Source: an uncultured Porphyromonadaceae bacterium
GTDB lineage: Bacteria > Bacteroidota > Bacteroidia > Bacteroidales > Muribaculaceae
Direction: 5' to 3'
NCBI GenBank assembly: GCA_900555715.1
Contig: USMC01000028.1
Coordinates: 1-35,063, forward strand
DNA length: 35,063 nucleotides
In this document: one piece after another, positions 16,875 through 24,609 of the stretch
Layout of the letters: every line of letters starts with the position of its first letter
Numbering within the stretch: the stretch's first letter is position 1
Notes under the pieces: model-generated
Database searches by the model: none
Told to the model about the DNA's origin: nothing
Seen by the model: the letters and a program-made list of their open reading frames with translations, nothing else
Position numbers and translations under genes: made by a program

Positions 16875-17969
16875 ATGAAAAAAATCACTGCAATCCTGAC
16901 AGTTGCTCTTGCACTGACAAGCATGGCGTCGTGCGGCGGGAACAAGTATCCTCAGCCTATCACGCAAGCGCCTTTCCTGGAGTATGACACCGTCCGCGAT
17001 CTTGCCCTCATCTACCAGGGCGGAGCCCATCGCATCGACTGGAACGAAGAAGAATTCGAGCCTTACGTGACGCACAAGTTCGGCGACGGCACGGAAGACT
17101 GGCTTTTCGACGGTTATCTTTTCCTTGAATTCAAGGACGGTCGCGGCGCACAGCTCTCGCCCGGCTACGACAGCATCAACGCCAACAAGGAAGTCTGGGA
17201 ATGGTACCTCGACCGCATTTTCGAGCCCGGCAAGTCTCTCGATGCTCTCGACAAGGTCATCGGCAAGAAAAAACAGGAAATCGGCGACCCGGGCTTCAAG
17301 CATAAAGTTGCCCTGACGGCAGTGGTTCCTCTGCGCGGTCAGACCGACTGGGGCGAACTCGACGGCAAAGCTCTTGATTTCAACAACGTAGAAGACCAGA
17401 AGCTGGCAATCCGCTGGTTTATCGACCAGCTTGTAGACCGTTTCAATAAGGCTAACTACGAGAACCTCGACTTCTACGCTATCTACTGGATTGACGAAGA
17501 CATGGTTCACACCAACGACTTCCCCAAGCAGATGACAGACTATGTACATGAGAAAGGTCTCGACTTTATCTGGATTCCGTACTTCAAAGCAGCCGGCGCC
17601 GAGCGCTGGAAAGAGCTTGGCTTCGATGCCGCCTACCAGCAGCCCAACCACTTCTTCAACGATAACATCCCTGACTCACGTCTGGACGAAGCTGTTGAGA
17701 TTGCCAAGAAATACGGCATGGGCATGGAATTCGAATGCGACAGTCACGCACTGTCGCAGGACACTGTTCTGCCGCGCCAGTACCGCATGAAAGCCTATAT
17801 CGACGCTTACGAACGCGACAGCGTGTTCGAGAAAGCTCCTCTTGCCTACTACACCGGCGGTCACATGCTCACCGACATGTACCGCAACCCGAGCCCTGAG
17901 AATCAGGCAATCATGGACCGTCTGGCACGTCACATCGTCGACCGCCGCAAGCGCGCCCTCGGCAAGTAA
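16875..17969 (+). CDS. DUF4855 domain lipoprotein
   Basis: 364 residues. The N-terminus MKKITAILTVALALTSMASC is a lipoprotein signal with the acylated Cys at residue 20. The mature part has the features I associate with DUF4855: YDTVRDLALIYQG, WLFDGYLFLE, YLDRIFEPGKSLDALDKVIG, YAIYWIDEDMVHTND, GLDFIWIPYFKAAG and AAYQQPNHFF. It ends in an acidic-site-like GMGMEFECDSH and YYTGGHMLTDMYRN. The pattern of strand-end acidic residues suggests a TIM-barrel glycosidase-like fold. No activity is established for the family, so starch or other glycan processing is inferred only from the neighbouring amylase and malQ. It would sit on a membrane face. It has its own promoter and ends at a strong terminator at 17994. 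Confidence 0.75.
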   Translation: MKKITAILTVALALTSMASCGGNKYPQPITQAPFLEYDTVRDLALIYQGGAHRIDWNEEEFEPYVTHKFGDGTEDWLFDGYLFLEFKDGRGAQLSPGYDSINANKEVWEWYLDRIFEPGKSLDALDKVIGKKKQEIGDPGFKHKVALTAVVPLRGQTDWGELDGKALDFNNVEDQKLAIRWFIDQLVDRFNKANYENLDFYAIYWIDEDMVHTNDFPKQMTDYVHEKGLDFIWIPYFKAAGAERWKELGFDAAYQQPNHFFNDNIPDSRLDEAVEIAKKYGMGMEFECDSHALSQDTVLPRQYRMKAYIDAYERDSVFEKAPLAYYTGGHMLTDMYRNPSPENQAIMDRLARHIVDRRKRALGK

Positions 17970-17993
17970 TCGCATACCCGACAATATATCAGG

Positions 17994-18020
17994 AAGGACG
18001 CTTCGGCGTCCTTTCTTTTT
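17994..18020 (+). terminator. Rho-independent terminator after the DUF4855 gene
   Basis: AAGGACGC pairs perfectly with GCGTCCTT over a TTCG tetraloop, followed by a T-rich tract (TTCTTTTT). It closes the plus-strand half of the Bacteroidales segment. Confidence 0.9.
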
Positions 18021-18088
18021 GCGCGGCGGCGAAATTCAATACGTCAAAGGTCGCTTGTCGACGATTTGGCTTTGGGCGGCGGAGTCGA

Positions 18089-18727
18089 CTACCGCATAGT
18101 CCGGACTTTGAGTCTGAGAACGGGGATTGCCGGATCGGGATTCTCTTGGGTCGGCGTGTCGGGTGGCGGACCGGATTCGATAAGCATGACGCAAGGTGCC
18201 TGCGGACGGTCGGGGATGCGGGGGCGTGGTGCCTTAGGGTCGCGGATATATGCCGGCGGAGCGAGAAGGGAGGCGCTTCGGGTGTGTATGATGATGAAGT
18301 TGTCGCGCCCTTCGTTGAGAATGATGGGCGCGACGGCTGCCAGTGCGTCTTCGATATGGTTAGTGGTTGTGTCGAGGAGGAGCGCGAAGTGGAATGTGAG
18401 TCCGCGGATGCTGTCGGGCTGCCTGACGGACGCCATGCTGAGCCATGGCGAGCGTGCTGGGGTCGTGTTGTTGCATAGCCGGCGTGCTTCGATGCGTGTG
18501 CGCGCCATGATGAGGAAATCGGCTTCTGGGGCTATGCATTCGTGAAGGAAGCGGAAGTATTGGCAGAGCAGCTGGCGCGAGTCATATCCGGGCGGGTCGA
18601 CGATGACGACGCGATGGTTCGCAGTGTGCTGGCGGATATACTCGAGCGGCGCGATAATGTCGCGCTCCCATCTGTAGAGGGCGCGTCCGATATATTTCTC
18701 GAAATATGCGGTATACTTGTCTGCCAT
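18089..18727 (-). CDS. Unknown protein resembling a degenerate phage-terminase-type ATPase domain
   Basis: 212 residues from the ATG at 18727. An upstream in-frame start at 18916 would overlap the toxin gene and cross the promoter box, so it is rejected. The order of segments recalls the ATPase half of large terminases: YRWERDIIAPLEYIR (adenine-side helix), VVIVDPPGYDSRQLLCQY (place of Walker A, with no Gly-Lys-Ser/Thr), ADFLIMARTRIEARRL (the 'a-R-t-r-x-q-A' helix) and SIRGLTFHFALLLDTTT (the 'RG...DEA' place). A Pro-rich tail and no nuclease domain follow. With both nucleotide-binding motifs damaged it is unlikely to be an ATPase. It is the last minus-strand gene before convergent DNA and lies 115 bases after the AbiE toxin. 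It may be a domesticated phage relic. The fold assignment is tentative, but the coding call is stronger. Confidence 0.5.
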   Translation of the reverse strand: MADKYTAYFEKYIGRALYRWERDIIAPLEYIRQHTANHRVVIVDPPGYDSRQLLCQYFRFLHECIAPEADFLIMARTRIEARRLCNNTTPARSPWLSMASVRQPDSIRGLTFHFALLLDTTTNHIEDALAAVAPIILNEGRDNFIIIHTRSASLLAPPAYIRDPKAPRPRIPDRPQAPCVMLIESGPPPDTPTQENPDPAIPVLRLKVRTMR

Positions 18728-18732
18728 CGCAG

Positions 18733-18740
18733 CAAATATA
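18733..18740 (-). promoter_or_regulatory. -7 box directly ahead of the terminase-like gene
   Basis: TATATTTG on the minus strand matches TAnnTTTG and ends five bases before the ATG at 18727, again implying a leaderless or very short leader transcript. Confidence 0.4.
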
Positions 18741-18842
18741 AACCCCGATGCAAATAATTGTTCCGCAATTTGCCGCAAGCAGGGAAATAAAGTGTTAAGA
18801 TTCTTTGATAATGCAGAACCGTAGGCGTAGCAAAAATTGTTA

Positions 18843-19850
18843 TCACCCCTTGAACATCCTTTCGATTTTTGAAGCGGCAGCGAGGATATCAGAGAATGTC
18901 GGGACTTTTTCTTCATAGAGCATGTTCACGACCATTGTATCGTAGTCGTCCTTCCATTCCTCTATGACGCATTCAGGAGGAGTGAGGACAATCCGTTCGC
19001 GAACATCCGGTGTATAGTCAACATCCCGTATTGAAGTAAACACTTCACGATGGTGGCGAATGGTCTCCCATAGTTCTTCATTTGGAATGGCTTTGTCTGC
19101 GATACCGGCTTCAAGCATCTTGCATATGTCATAAAGATGTCTCGACTTGCGGTTGGCATTCCGGCATCCGTCAGTCGTGAACAGTTCATGCAAAAGAAAC
19201 ACCTTTTCAAGAAATGTCTTTTCAGCAACGGCAGCAACTACCTGAGTAGTATTGTCGTTTGATGTCAGATGCGGAAAAGCTGTGGTTACAAACGATTCAA
19301 CCTTGGCTTTTACGGTAGGCTCAAACAGCGAACGCGCTCCCACCTCCAGCATAACCTCATCGCGGAGATATGGATTTGTGCCGGAGGGCAATACTGATTT
19401 ATAGATTATATGAATCTGTCGTGGTTCCGGGTATGTGGCATCTCCTTCACCATCCGGGTCCGCTTTTATGGTAACGAAATCGCTCAGTCCAGCCAGTTCT
19501 GTAGCCGTTACGAGGTCTTCGGCAAGTGTATCTCTTACAAATACTGAGGAGGTCTTACGTAACTTTTTTAATTGTTTCTTAGTAACATCTCCCTCTATTC
19601 CGAACATACTGCGGTCAATCGCGATGTCTATATCCTCCGAAAACCGGCGGATAACACCCCATATCTTACTGAGAGATGTGCCTCCTTTGAACACCATTCT
19701 GTCAGCGTATGGCAGAGAGAAAAGAATATTGAGTATCTCCGTCACCCAAAAATCTTTCTCGACAGAGGCGACGGGGAGTTTGATTCTTGTCGCCGTCTGT
19801 TCAAATATAGTACGGCGTTGAGACTCGGTAAGTGTCAGAAACTTATTCAT
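18843..19850 (-). CDS. AbiEii/AbiGii-family nucleotidyltransferase toxin
   Basis: 335 residues from the ATG at 19850; another ATG three codons upstream at 19859 is possible. The nucleotidyltransferase core is clear: VEKDFWVTEIL, then FKGGTSLSKIWGVIRRFSED and IDIAI, the GGTSL...SEDID active-site pattern of AbiEii (DUF1814). A second family motif is EKTFLEKVFLLHELF, followed by SRHLYDICKML. AbiEii toxins are thought to transfer nucleotides to RNA such as tRNA acceptor ends, causing stasis and aborting phage infection. The start overlaps the antitoxin stop codon (19843-19845) by eight bases, so the two are translationally coupled. Composition here is visibly more AT-rich than the genes on either side, consistent with acquisition as a mobile defence module. 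Confidence 0.92.
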   Translation of the reverse strand: MNKFLTLTESQRRTIFEQTATRIKLPVASVEKDFWVTEILNILFSLPYADRMVFKGGTSLSKIWGVIRRFSEDIDIAIDRSMFGIEGDVTKKQLKKLRKTSSVFVRDTLAEDLVTATELAGLSDFVTIKADPDGEGDATYPEPRQIHIIYKSVLPSGTNPYLRDEVMLEVGARSLFEPTVKAKVESFVTTAFPHLTSNDNTTQVVAAVAEKTFLEKVFLLHELFTTDGCRNANRKSRHLYDICKMLEAGIADKAIPNEELWETIRHHREVFTSIRDVDYTPDVRERIVLTPPECVIEEWKDDYDTMVVNMLYEEKVPTFSDILAAASKIERMFKG

Positions 19851-20448
19851 AGGATGCAAGTATTATTTTACGAATCCATGCCGGGATTAAGGCAAAATCC
19901 TTTTTTATTGTTTCAAATGGTACGGTCTTAATCAGCTCCCGCACATGAGCCAACTGTTCTGGTGTCAGATTTTCCTCTCCGATTTCACGCATGGCGAATG
20001 TGAGAAGCATGGCAAAATCGTTTTGAAATGCCAGATTTTTTTTCGCCGTATGCTTGAACTGGATGCCCCTTTCCCCGTCCAGCCTTACCATACGAGGCGA
20101 GCCATCGGTAAGGTAAACTACATTCATCGGCAACTGCGTTGACAGACCAAGCTTATTTAGCGCATATACCCCGGTCGGTACAATCTTCGCCTTATCGCGC
20201 CGGGCGATGGCGGCGGCAATCTCCTCAAAAGTAGGATACAGCACGCCCAATCCCAAAACCTTGTCTATTTTAGGATAACAATAAATACCACGAGCCACCC
20301 TTATCAGTTTTTGAGAAACAGTCAGCCGTTCAAAAGCTTTCTGAACTGCCTTTGAATCACCATATCCTGCATAATCAAGAGGTGATACTATCGTACCCCT
20401 GCCGCGTTTGGATATACTTGTAATTATCCTTTCTTCAAGAGACTGCAT
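19843..20448 (-). CDS. AbiEi-like (DUF6088) antitoxin/transcriptional repressor
   Basis: 201 residues from the ATG at 20448; upstream codons to 20529 are open but lie across the promoter, so they are rejected. An N-terminal winged-helix domain reads RIITSISKRGRGTIVSPLDY, then AVQKAFERLTVSQKLIRVAR, then GIYCYPK, as in the wHTH of AbiEi antitoxins. The central part (FEEIAAAIARRDKAKIVPTG) and the C-terminal AMREIGEENLTPEQL match DUF6088. AbiEi proteins repress their own operon by binding inverted repeats and neutralise the toxin without directly contacting it (type IV). An inverted repeat is present over the promoter here. The stop codon overlaps the toxin start. Confidence 0.88.
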   Translation of the reverse strand: MQSLEERIITSISKRGRGTIVSPLDYAGYGDSKAVQKAFERLTVSQKLIRVARGIYCYPKIDKVLGLGVLYPTFEEIAAAIARRDKAKIVPTGVYALNKLGLSTQLPMNVVYLTDGSPRMVRLDGERGIQFKHTAKKNLAFQNDFAMLLTFAMREIGEENLTPEQLAHVRELIKTVPFETIKKDFALIPAWIRKIILASYE

Positions 20449-20467
20449 CTGATTTTCGGCGTAATTC

Positions 20468-20496
20468 TGTCGCAAATTTACAATATTTTTGCGACA
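20468..20496. promoter_or_regulatory. 9-bp inverted-repeat operator over the AbiE promoter
   Basis: TGTCGCAAA at 20468-20476 and TTTGCGACA at 20488-20496 are exact reverse complements separated by 11 bases, with centres about two helical turns apart. The left arm overlaps the -7 box. This is where the AbiEi-like winged-helix protein would be expected to bind for autorepression. Confidence 0.7.
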
Positions 20497-20503
20497 AAAC
20501 AAA
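20473..20503 (-). promoter_or_regulatory. Near-perfect Bacteroidetes promoter of the AbiE operon
   Basis: On the minus strand TTTG (20503-20500), 19 bases, then TAAATTTG (20480-20473): an exact match to TTTG-N19-TAnnTTTG. The predicted start near 20466 leaves a leader of about 18 bases before the ATG at 20448. Confidence 0.8.
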
Positions 20504-20605
20504 TTCCTAAAATTTATGCCATGCGGCAATATATCGCCATGAATATGTTCTTATGGTTTGTGGGGACCATGGCTTGGGATTCTCTGTCGATGGGGAGATA
20601 CGCAA

Positions 20606-20642
20606 CAAAGGCCGGAGTCAAAAGAATGACACGCGGCCTTTG
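20606..20642. terminator. Hairpin downstream of proS, between it and the AbiE operon
   Basis: CAAAGGCCG (20606-20614) and CGGCCTTTG (20634-20642) form a 9-bp stem with an inner GTCA/TGAC pair. It lies about 40 bases beyond the proS stop. The T run is poor, so it may work as a pause or 3'-end protection element instead. Confidence 0.5.
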
Positions 20643-20679
20643 TGGGTAAGATTGCAAAGGATATATCACAAGGGATACA

Positions 20680-22161
20680 TCAATAGTTGCGGGCGAAGAT
20701 CACGCGCTGAGCCGAAGGCTTACCGGTGACCATACATTTGCCCGGAGTCTTGTCGCCGTCCAGAGGGATGCAGCGGATAGTGGCCTTGGTCTCGTTCTTG
20801 ATTTTCTCCTCTGTCTCGGGAGTACCGTCCCAGTGGCAAAGCAGAAAACCGCCCTTCTCGATCTCTTCCTTGAATTCCTCGTAAGAGTTCACTTCGCGGG
20901 TCATCTCCTCACGGCGTTTTAGCGCCTTGTTGTATATGTTGTTCTGAATGTCCTCAAGCAGATCCTTCACATATTTTGCAATACCTTCAAGCGGTTCCAC
21001 CTGTTTTTCCAGAGTGTCGCGACGCATAAGTTCAACTGTGCCGTTCTCGATGTCGCGTGCTCCGATTGCCAGACGTACAGGCACACCCTTGAGCTCATAA
21101 TCGGCGAACTTGAATCCTGGACGCTTGTTTTCGGCATCGTCGTATTTGACGCTGACGCCATAATCGCGCAGTTCCTTTACGATAGGCTCCACTGCCTTTG
21201 TGATTTCGGCAAGCTGCTCGCTGTTCTTGTAGATGGGAACAATAACGCACTGGATGGGAGCAAGATGCGGGGGAAGCACCAGACCGTTATCGTCCGAATG
21301 GCTCATGATCAGAGCGCCGAGCAGGCGGGTTGACACGCCCCACGAGTTGGCCCATACATATTCAGGCTTGTTCTCCTTGTTGACGAATGTCACATCGAAC
21401 GCCTTAGCGAAATTCTGTCCGAGGTTATGCGAGGTGCCCGACTGGAGCGCCTTGCCATCTTGCATCATGGCCTCGATGGTGTAGGTGTTGAGAGCACCGG
21501 CAAAACGCTCGTTGGCACTCTTCACACCCTTGATTACGGGCATGGCCATGTACTTCTCGGCAAAATCGGCATACAGATTGATCATCTGCACTGTGCGGGC
21601 CTCCGATTCCTCGGCTGTGGCATGAGCGCAGTGACCCTCCTGCCAGAGGAATTCGGCGGTGCGAAGGAACATGCGGGTACGCATTTCCCAACGCATCACA
21701 TTGGCCCACTGGTTGCAGAGCAGAGGAAGATCGCGGTAGCTGTGAATCCAGTTCTTGTATGTACCCCAGATGATGGTCTCCGATGTGGGGCGCACAATAA
21801 GCTCCTCCTCCAGGCGGGCCTCCGGGTCAACAATCACGCCGTTGCCGTTGGGATCGTTTTTCAGGCGGTAATGTGTAACCACCGCACACTCTTTTGCAAA
21901 GCCTTCCACGTGCTCAGCTTCCCTGCAAAGAAACGATTTCGGGATAAGCAGAGGGAAATATGCGTTCTGCACACCTGTTTCCTTGAACATGCGGTCGAGT
22001 GTCTGCTGCATTTTTTCCCAAATGGCATAGCCATAGGGCTTGATCACCATACAGCCGCGCACTGCCGACTGCTCGGCCAGGTCGGCCTTGACAACAAGGT
22101 CATTGTACCACTGGGAGTAATTCTCGCTCCGTTTGGTAAGGTCTTTTAGTTCTTTTGCCAT
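20680..22161 (-). CDS. proS: Prolyl-tRNA synthetase (archaeal/eukaryotic-like type)
   Basis: 493 residues, the length of the short ProRS type without the bacterial editing insertion. The N-terminus reads RSENYSQWYNDLVVKADLAE, then GCMVIKPYGYAIWEKMQQ (class II motif 1 region), WANVMRWEMRTRMFLRTAEF (motif 2) and LPPHLAPIQCVIVPIY, the start of the anticodon-binding domain. It ends in the conserved aromatic tail ARNY. The enzyme charges tRNA-Pro in the cytosol. It stands alone on the minus strand with a promoter box at 22252-22259 and a leader hairpin at 22212-22237. The CHWDGTPETEEKIK and RCIPLDG elements of the C-terminal zinc-like domain are intact. Confidence 0.97.
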   Translation of the reverse strand: MAKELKDLTKRSENYSQWYNDLVVKADLAEQSAVRGCMVIKPYGYAIWEKMQQTLDRMFKETGVQNAYFPLLIPKSFLCREAEHVEGFAKECAVVTHYRLKNDPNGNGVIVDPEARLEEELIVRPTSETIIWGTYKNWIHSYRDLPLLCNQWANVMRWEMRTRMFLRTAEFLWQEGHCAHATAEESEARTVQMINLYADFAEKYMAMPVIKGVKSANERFAGALNTYTIEAMMQDGKALQSGTSHNLGQNFAKAFDVTFVNKENKPEYVWANSWGVSTRLLGALIMSHSDDNGLVLPPHLAPIQCVIVPIYKNSEQLAEITKAVEPIVKELRDYGVSVKYDDAENKRPGFKFADYELKGVPVRLAIGARDIENGTVELMRRDTLEKQVEPLEGIAKYVKDLLEDIQNNIYNKALKRREEMTREVNSYEEFKEEIEKGGFLLCHWDGTPETEEKIKNETKATIRCIPLDGDKTPGKCMVTGKPSAQRVIFARNY

Positions 22162-22211
22162 CGCAAGATGTAACCGTATTTATGTCGTGTTTATAATTTC
22201 TCAGAAAATAC

Positions 22212-22237
22212 ATCAGGCACAGCCAAAGGCGCCTGAT
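22212..22237 (-). promoter_or_regulatory. Hairpin in the proS leader
   Basis: ATCAGGC and GCCTGAT (7 bp) enclose a 12-base loop that contains a further GCC/GGC pair. It lies between the -7 box and the proS ATG, about 50 bases before the latter. A regulatory role is possible but not shown; no T run follows. Confidence 0.35.
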
Positions 22238-22251
22238 TTATTTATAACGTG

Positions 22252-22259
22252 CAAATTTA
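22252..22259 (-). promoter_or_regulatory. -7 box for proS
   Basis: TAAATTTG on the minus strand, 90 bases upstream of the ATG at 22161, fits TAnnTTTG. A good -33 TTTG is not seen at 19-21 bases. Confidence 0.45.
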
Positions 22260-22380
22260 CACAATTATTCCCAAAAAGCCACAGACAATCACTCCGGAAA
22301 AAGAGAATACTTGATGCAACAGCAAAATAAAACATGACAAAGCCTTTTTTGAAAGATAAAGCGCAGCGGTCTGATTGCCG

Positions 22381-24465
22381 TTATTTAAGCCGCTTAATCT
22401 CATCTTCAGCCGCCGATGAGCCTTTATACTTGCTCTTGCGGGGTTGAAAATTGTAGATAACATTGAGGGATGCGCCCCGGCGGTCATAGTTTTGGCGTTT
22501 GTCAACGAACACACCGTATGTATCCATAGTCCAGTCATTGTTGGCGGTGTTGAATATATCGGTGGCAGATAGTTTAACGGTCAGGGATTTCTTCAGGATT
22601 GTTTTTCCCACTGATGCGTCCATCGTAAACCATGATGCACCAAAGCGGTTGGTGTGCATATCGCCTTGTGATCTGCCGCTGATATTGGCCGTGATCGTCC
22701 ACCCGTGAGGCAAGGATACAATATTATCGAAATAATAAGAGAATATCGGCTTGTCATATCGATTATTGTCAAGTTGCAACCACTGACGATACATTCCGAC
22801 GGTAACATTAGGAGTCCAGCAACGGATAGGCTGCCTCCAGACGAGATATAGACTTAGTGCCGAAACATCAATATTGACCGGATGCATCAGCAACTGAAGA
22901 TTACCGGCGGGATATATCTGCTTGACAAAAGCATGTGTATCGATAGCACGGGTGTAATCGGCCTGAAACATAAAACCTTTCCACATACTGAAAAACTGAA
23001 TGTCGTGCATCCTCTCGTCACGCAGCCTAGAATTGCCACCCTCGATTTGGTGCAAGCCCGTGTAACTGAGCGAACCTGTAAGTTTTGAATACGGAGGCTT
23101 GACTGTCGCCATTTTATACGAGAGGCTTATCTGCGCTTCTTCGTTAAAAGAGTATCCGAACGACACGTCAGGCGTCAACAGATGGTTGCAGCGACTGACA
23201 TCCTTGTCGCGTATACCGTTAACCTTAAAGTCATAATCGACATATTCATATCTTGCCCCCGCTGAAAGGGAGAACTTGCCGAACATACGGGACCATAAAG
23301 CGAACAAAGCAGCGGAAGTCTGCCGCGCATCAGTCTGTGAAGACGGTATATACTCGCTGACTGAGGTATTAAGCATACGGTAATCAAGTGAAGTATGGGT
23401 ATAACTGTCCTGTGTTCCTACTGTAAATGCTCCATTCCAGAGAGGAAAATTCAGATACAATTTTCCCGCCCAAAGGGTTGATGTCCGTTCATCAGTCGAG
23501 TTTACGGCAGGAAAAGACGAAGCAGGATAAGTAGTTGCTACAGTATTGCTCTCATTTGACCGACGGAAATCGCCGTCAAAGTGAAGAAGAAATTTTTTGG
23601 CAAAAGTGTTTTCATAGTAGAGAGAAGCGAGGTGGCTGTGCGCTCTTGTATGTTTGTCTATATTACTGCTGATTGCCGGATTGTCGTTAAGCCATTCGCT
23701 ACCTGTGTTTTTGAAATCACCGTGTTCAGGATTGTAACGGTAGTATGCTCCAAACGATTGTGGTCCATTGGCATAGTGGAATCCTGCCTTGACAACGCCT
23801 GTTGTCGTAGGGTATGTATTATGTTGGCTACTCCCTACTACCGTTTCTTTCCCTTCGTAAACAAGTGTATTGGTAGTTAATCCCTTTGCTAATGAGTTAT
23901 TGTGATTTATCGTACCGTTGGCAAAGAACTCCCAGTTACCCACTTGATAGCTTAGGGCGAGATAATCCAAAACCGACCATTTGCGGCGGCGTTCAAGTAT
24001 AAACTGGTCGGTAAGCGACAGCCCCTGTACGAAATTTCGCCGTGTCGTGATTTTAAGCACCGCACCCGTGGTACTTTCGTAAGCAGCTCCCGGAGCCATG
24101 AGTAATTCAACTTTCTTGAGATTTGACGAAAGGAGTTGCTGCAACTCATTTTCATCGCGCATTGGACGCCCATCGATATATATTTCGATATTGTTCTTAC
24201 CTATGACACTGACGGTGTTGTCCTCAACCTTAATCATAGGCAACTGCGCAAGAACATCGAGAGCAGTGCCGAGGTCAGCAAGATTTGTGCCTGGAATAAT
24301 TGAAACGAGAGTAGAACCGACTAATTTAGTAGCCGGCTGTTTGGCGGTAACAATTACCTCCTGGAGTTCGCGCGTGAGGCTGTCTGTCTCCTCCCGGTTC
24401 CGTGCATAACCGCTTTCCATTATAAGAAAAGCAGCCAGCAGTGATAATGATACTTTAGCGTTCAT
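22381..24465 (-). CDS. Outer-membrane beta-barrel family protein (TonB-dependent-receptor-like)
   Basis: 694 residues with a signal peptide (MNAKVSLSLLAAFLIMESGY). After LQEVIVTAKQ, which resembles a TonB box, comes a plug domain: TALDVLAQLPMIKVED, IEIYIDGRPM and LKKVELLMAPGAAYESTTGA. A long barrel follows, with alternating aromatic strands ending VIYNFQPRKSKYKG. This is the 'outer membrane beta-barrel family protein' class of Bacteroidetes. The usual N-terminal carboxypeptidase-regulatory-like domain is missing, and no SusD partner is adjacent. The cargo is unknown. Codons and base composition are more AT-rich than those of proS and the fabG region. The gene lies downstream of, and in the same direction as, a membrane-anchored HTH regulator gene, with its own promoter-like sequence and an inverted repeat between them. 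Confidence 0.88.
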   Translation of the reverse strand: MNAKVSLSLLAAFLIMESGYARNREETDSLTRELQEVIVTAKQPATKLVGSTLVSIIPGTNLADLGTALDVLAQLPMIKVEDNTVSVIGKNNIEIYIDGRPMRDENELQQLLSSNLKKVELLMAPGAAYESTTGAVLKITTRRNFVQGLSLTDQFILERRRKWSVLDYLALSYQVGNWEFFANGTINHNNSLAKGLTTNTLVYEGKETVVGSSQHNTYPTTTGVVKAGFHYANGPQSFGAYYRYNPEHGDFKNTGSEWLNDNPAISSNIDKHTRAHSHLASLYYENTFAKKFLLHFDGDFRRSNESNTVATTYPASSFPAVNSTDERTSTLWAGKLYLNFPLWNGAFTVGTQDSYTHTSLDYRMLNTSVSEYIPSSQTDARQTSAALFALWSRMFGKFSLSAGARYEYVDYDFKVNGIRDKDVSRCNHLLTPDVSFGYSFNEEAQISLSYKMATVKPPYSKLTGSLSYTGLHQIEGGNSRLRDERMHDIQFFSMWKGFMFQADYTRAIDTHAFVKQIYPAGNLQLLMHPVNIDVSALSLYLVWRQPIRCWTPNVTVGMYRQWLQLDNNRYDKPIFSYYFDNIVSLPHGWTITANISGRSQGDMHTNRFGASWFTMDASVGKTILKKSLTVKLSATDIFNTANNDWTMDTYGVFVDKRQNYDRRGASLNVIYNFQPRKSKYKGSSAAEDEIKRLK

Positions 24466-24484
24466 GTGAGTAAATTTTTTGATG

Positions 24485-24517
24485 TAAAATTACTCACAGA
24501 CACTCTCAAACACCAAA
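24485..24517 (-). promoter_or_regulatory. Promoter-like sequence for the outer-membrane protein gene
   Basis: Minus strand: TTTG at 24517-24514, 21 bases, then TAATTTTA at 24492-24485, one mismatch to TAnnTTTG. The start would be about 20 bases before the ATG at 24465. Confidence 0.45.
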
Positions 24518-24522
24518 ATAAT

Positions 24523-24539
24523 AATCTGACACTCAGATT
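24523..24539. promoter_or_regulatory. 7-bp inverted repeat just upstream of the receptor promoter
   Basis: AATCTGA-CAC-TCAGATT is a perfect dyad. It lies immediately upstream of the -33 box, the usual place for an activator site. The adjacent HTH regulator is the natural candidate to bind it; this is inference. Confidence 0.45.
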
Positions 24540-24609
24540 TACAATCTATTAATAATCAACATTATGCACTAATACATTCTAAAAAAGTCTGACCCTGAAT
24601 AAAAATGAA

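Noticed and set aside
18089..20530. Prophage or integrative element containing the terminase-like and AbiE genes
   Set aside because: No integrase, capsid, portal, lysis gene, direct repeats or tRNA edge was found; only the AbiE module and one degenerate protein are present.
20521..20649. Plus-strand 42-residue open frame (MRQYIAMNMFLWFVGTMAWD...)
   Set aside because: It overlaps the hairpin downstream of proS, has no promoter box, and its end lies in the inverted repeat; no support beyond an open frame.
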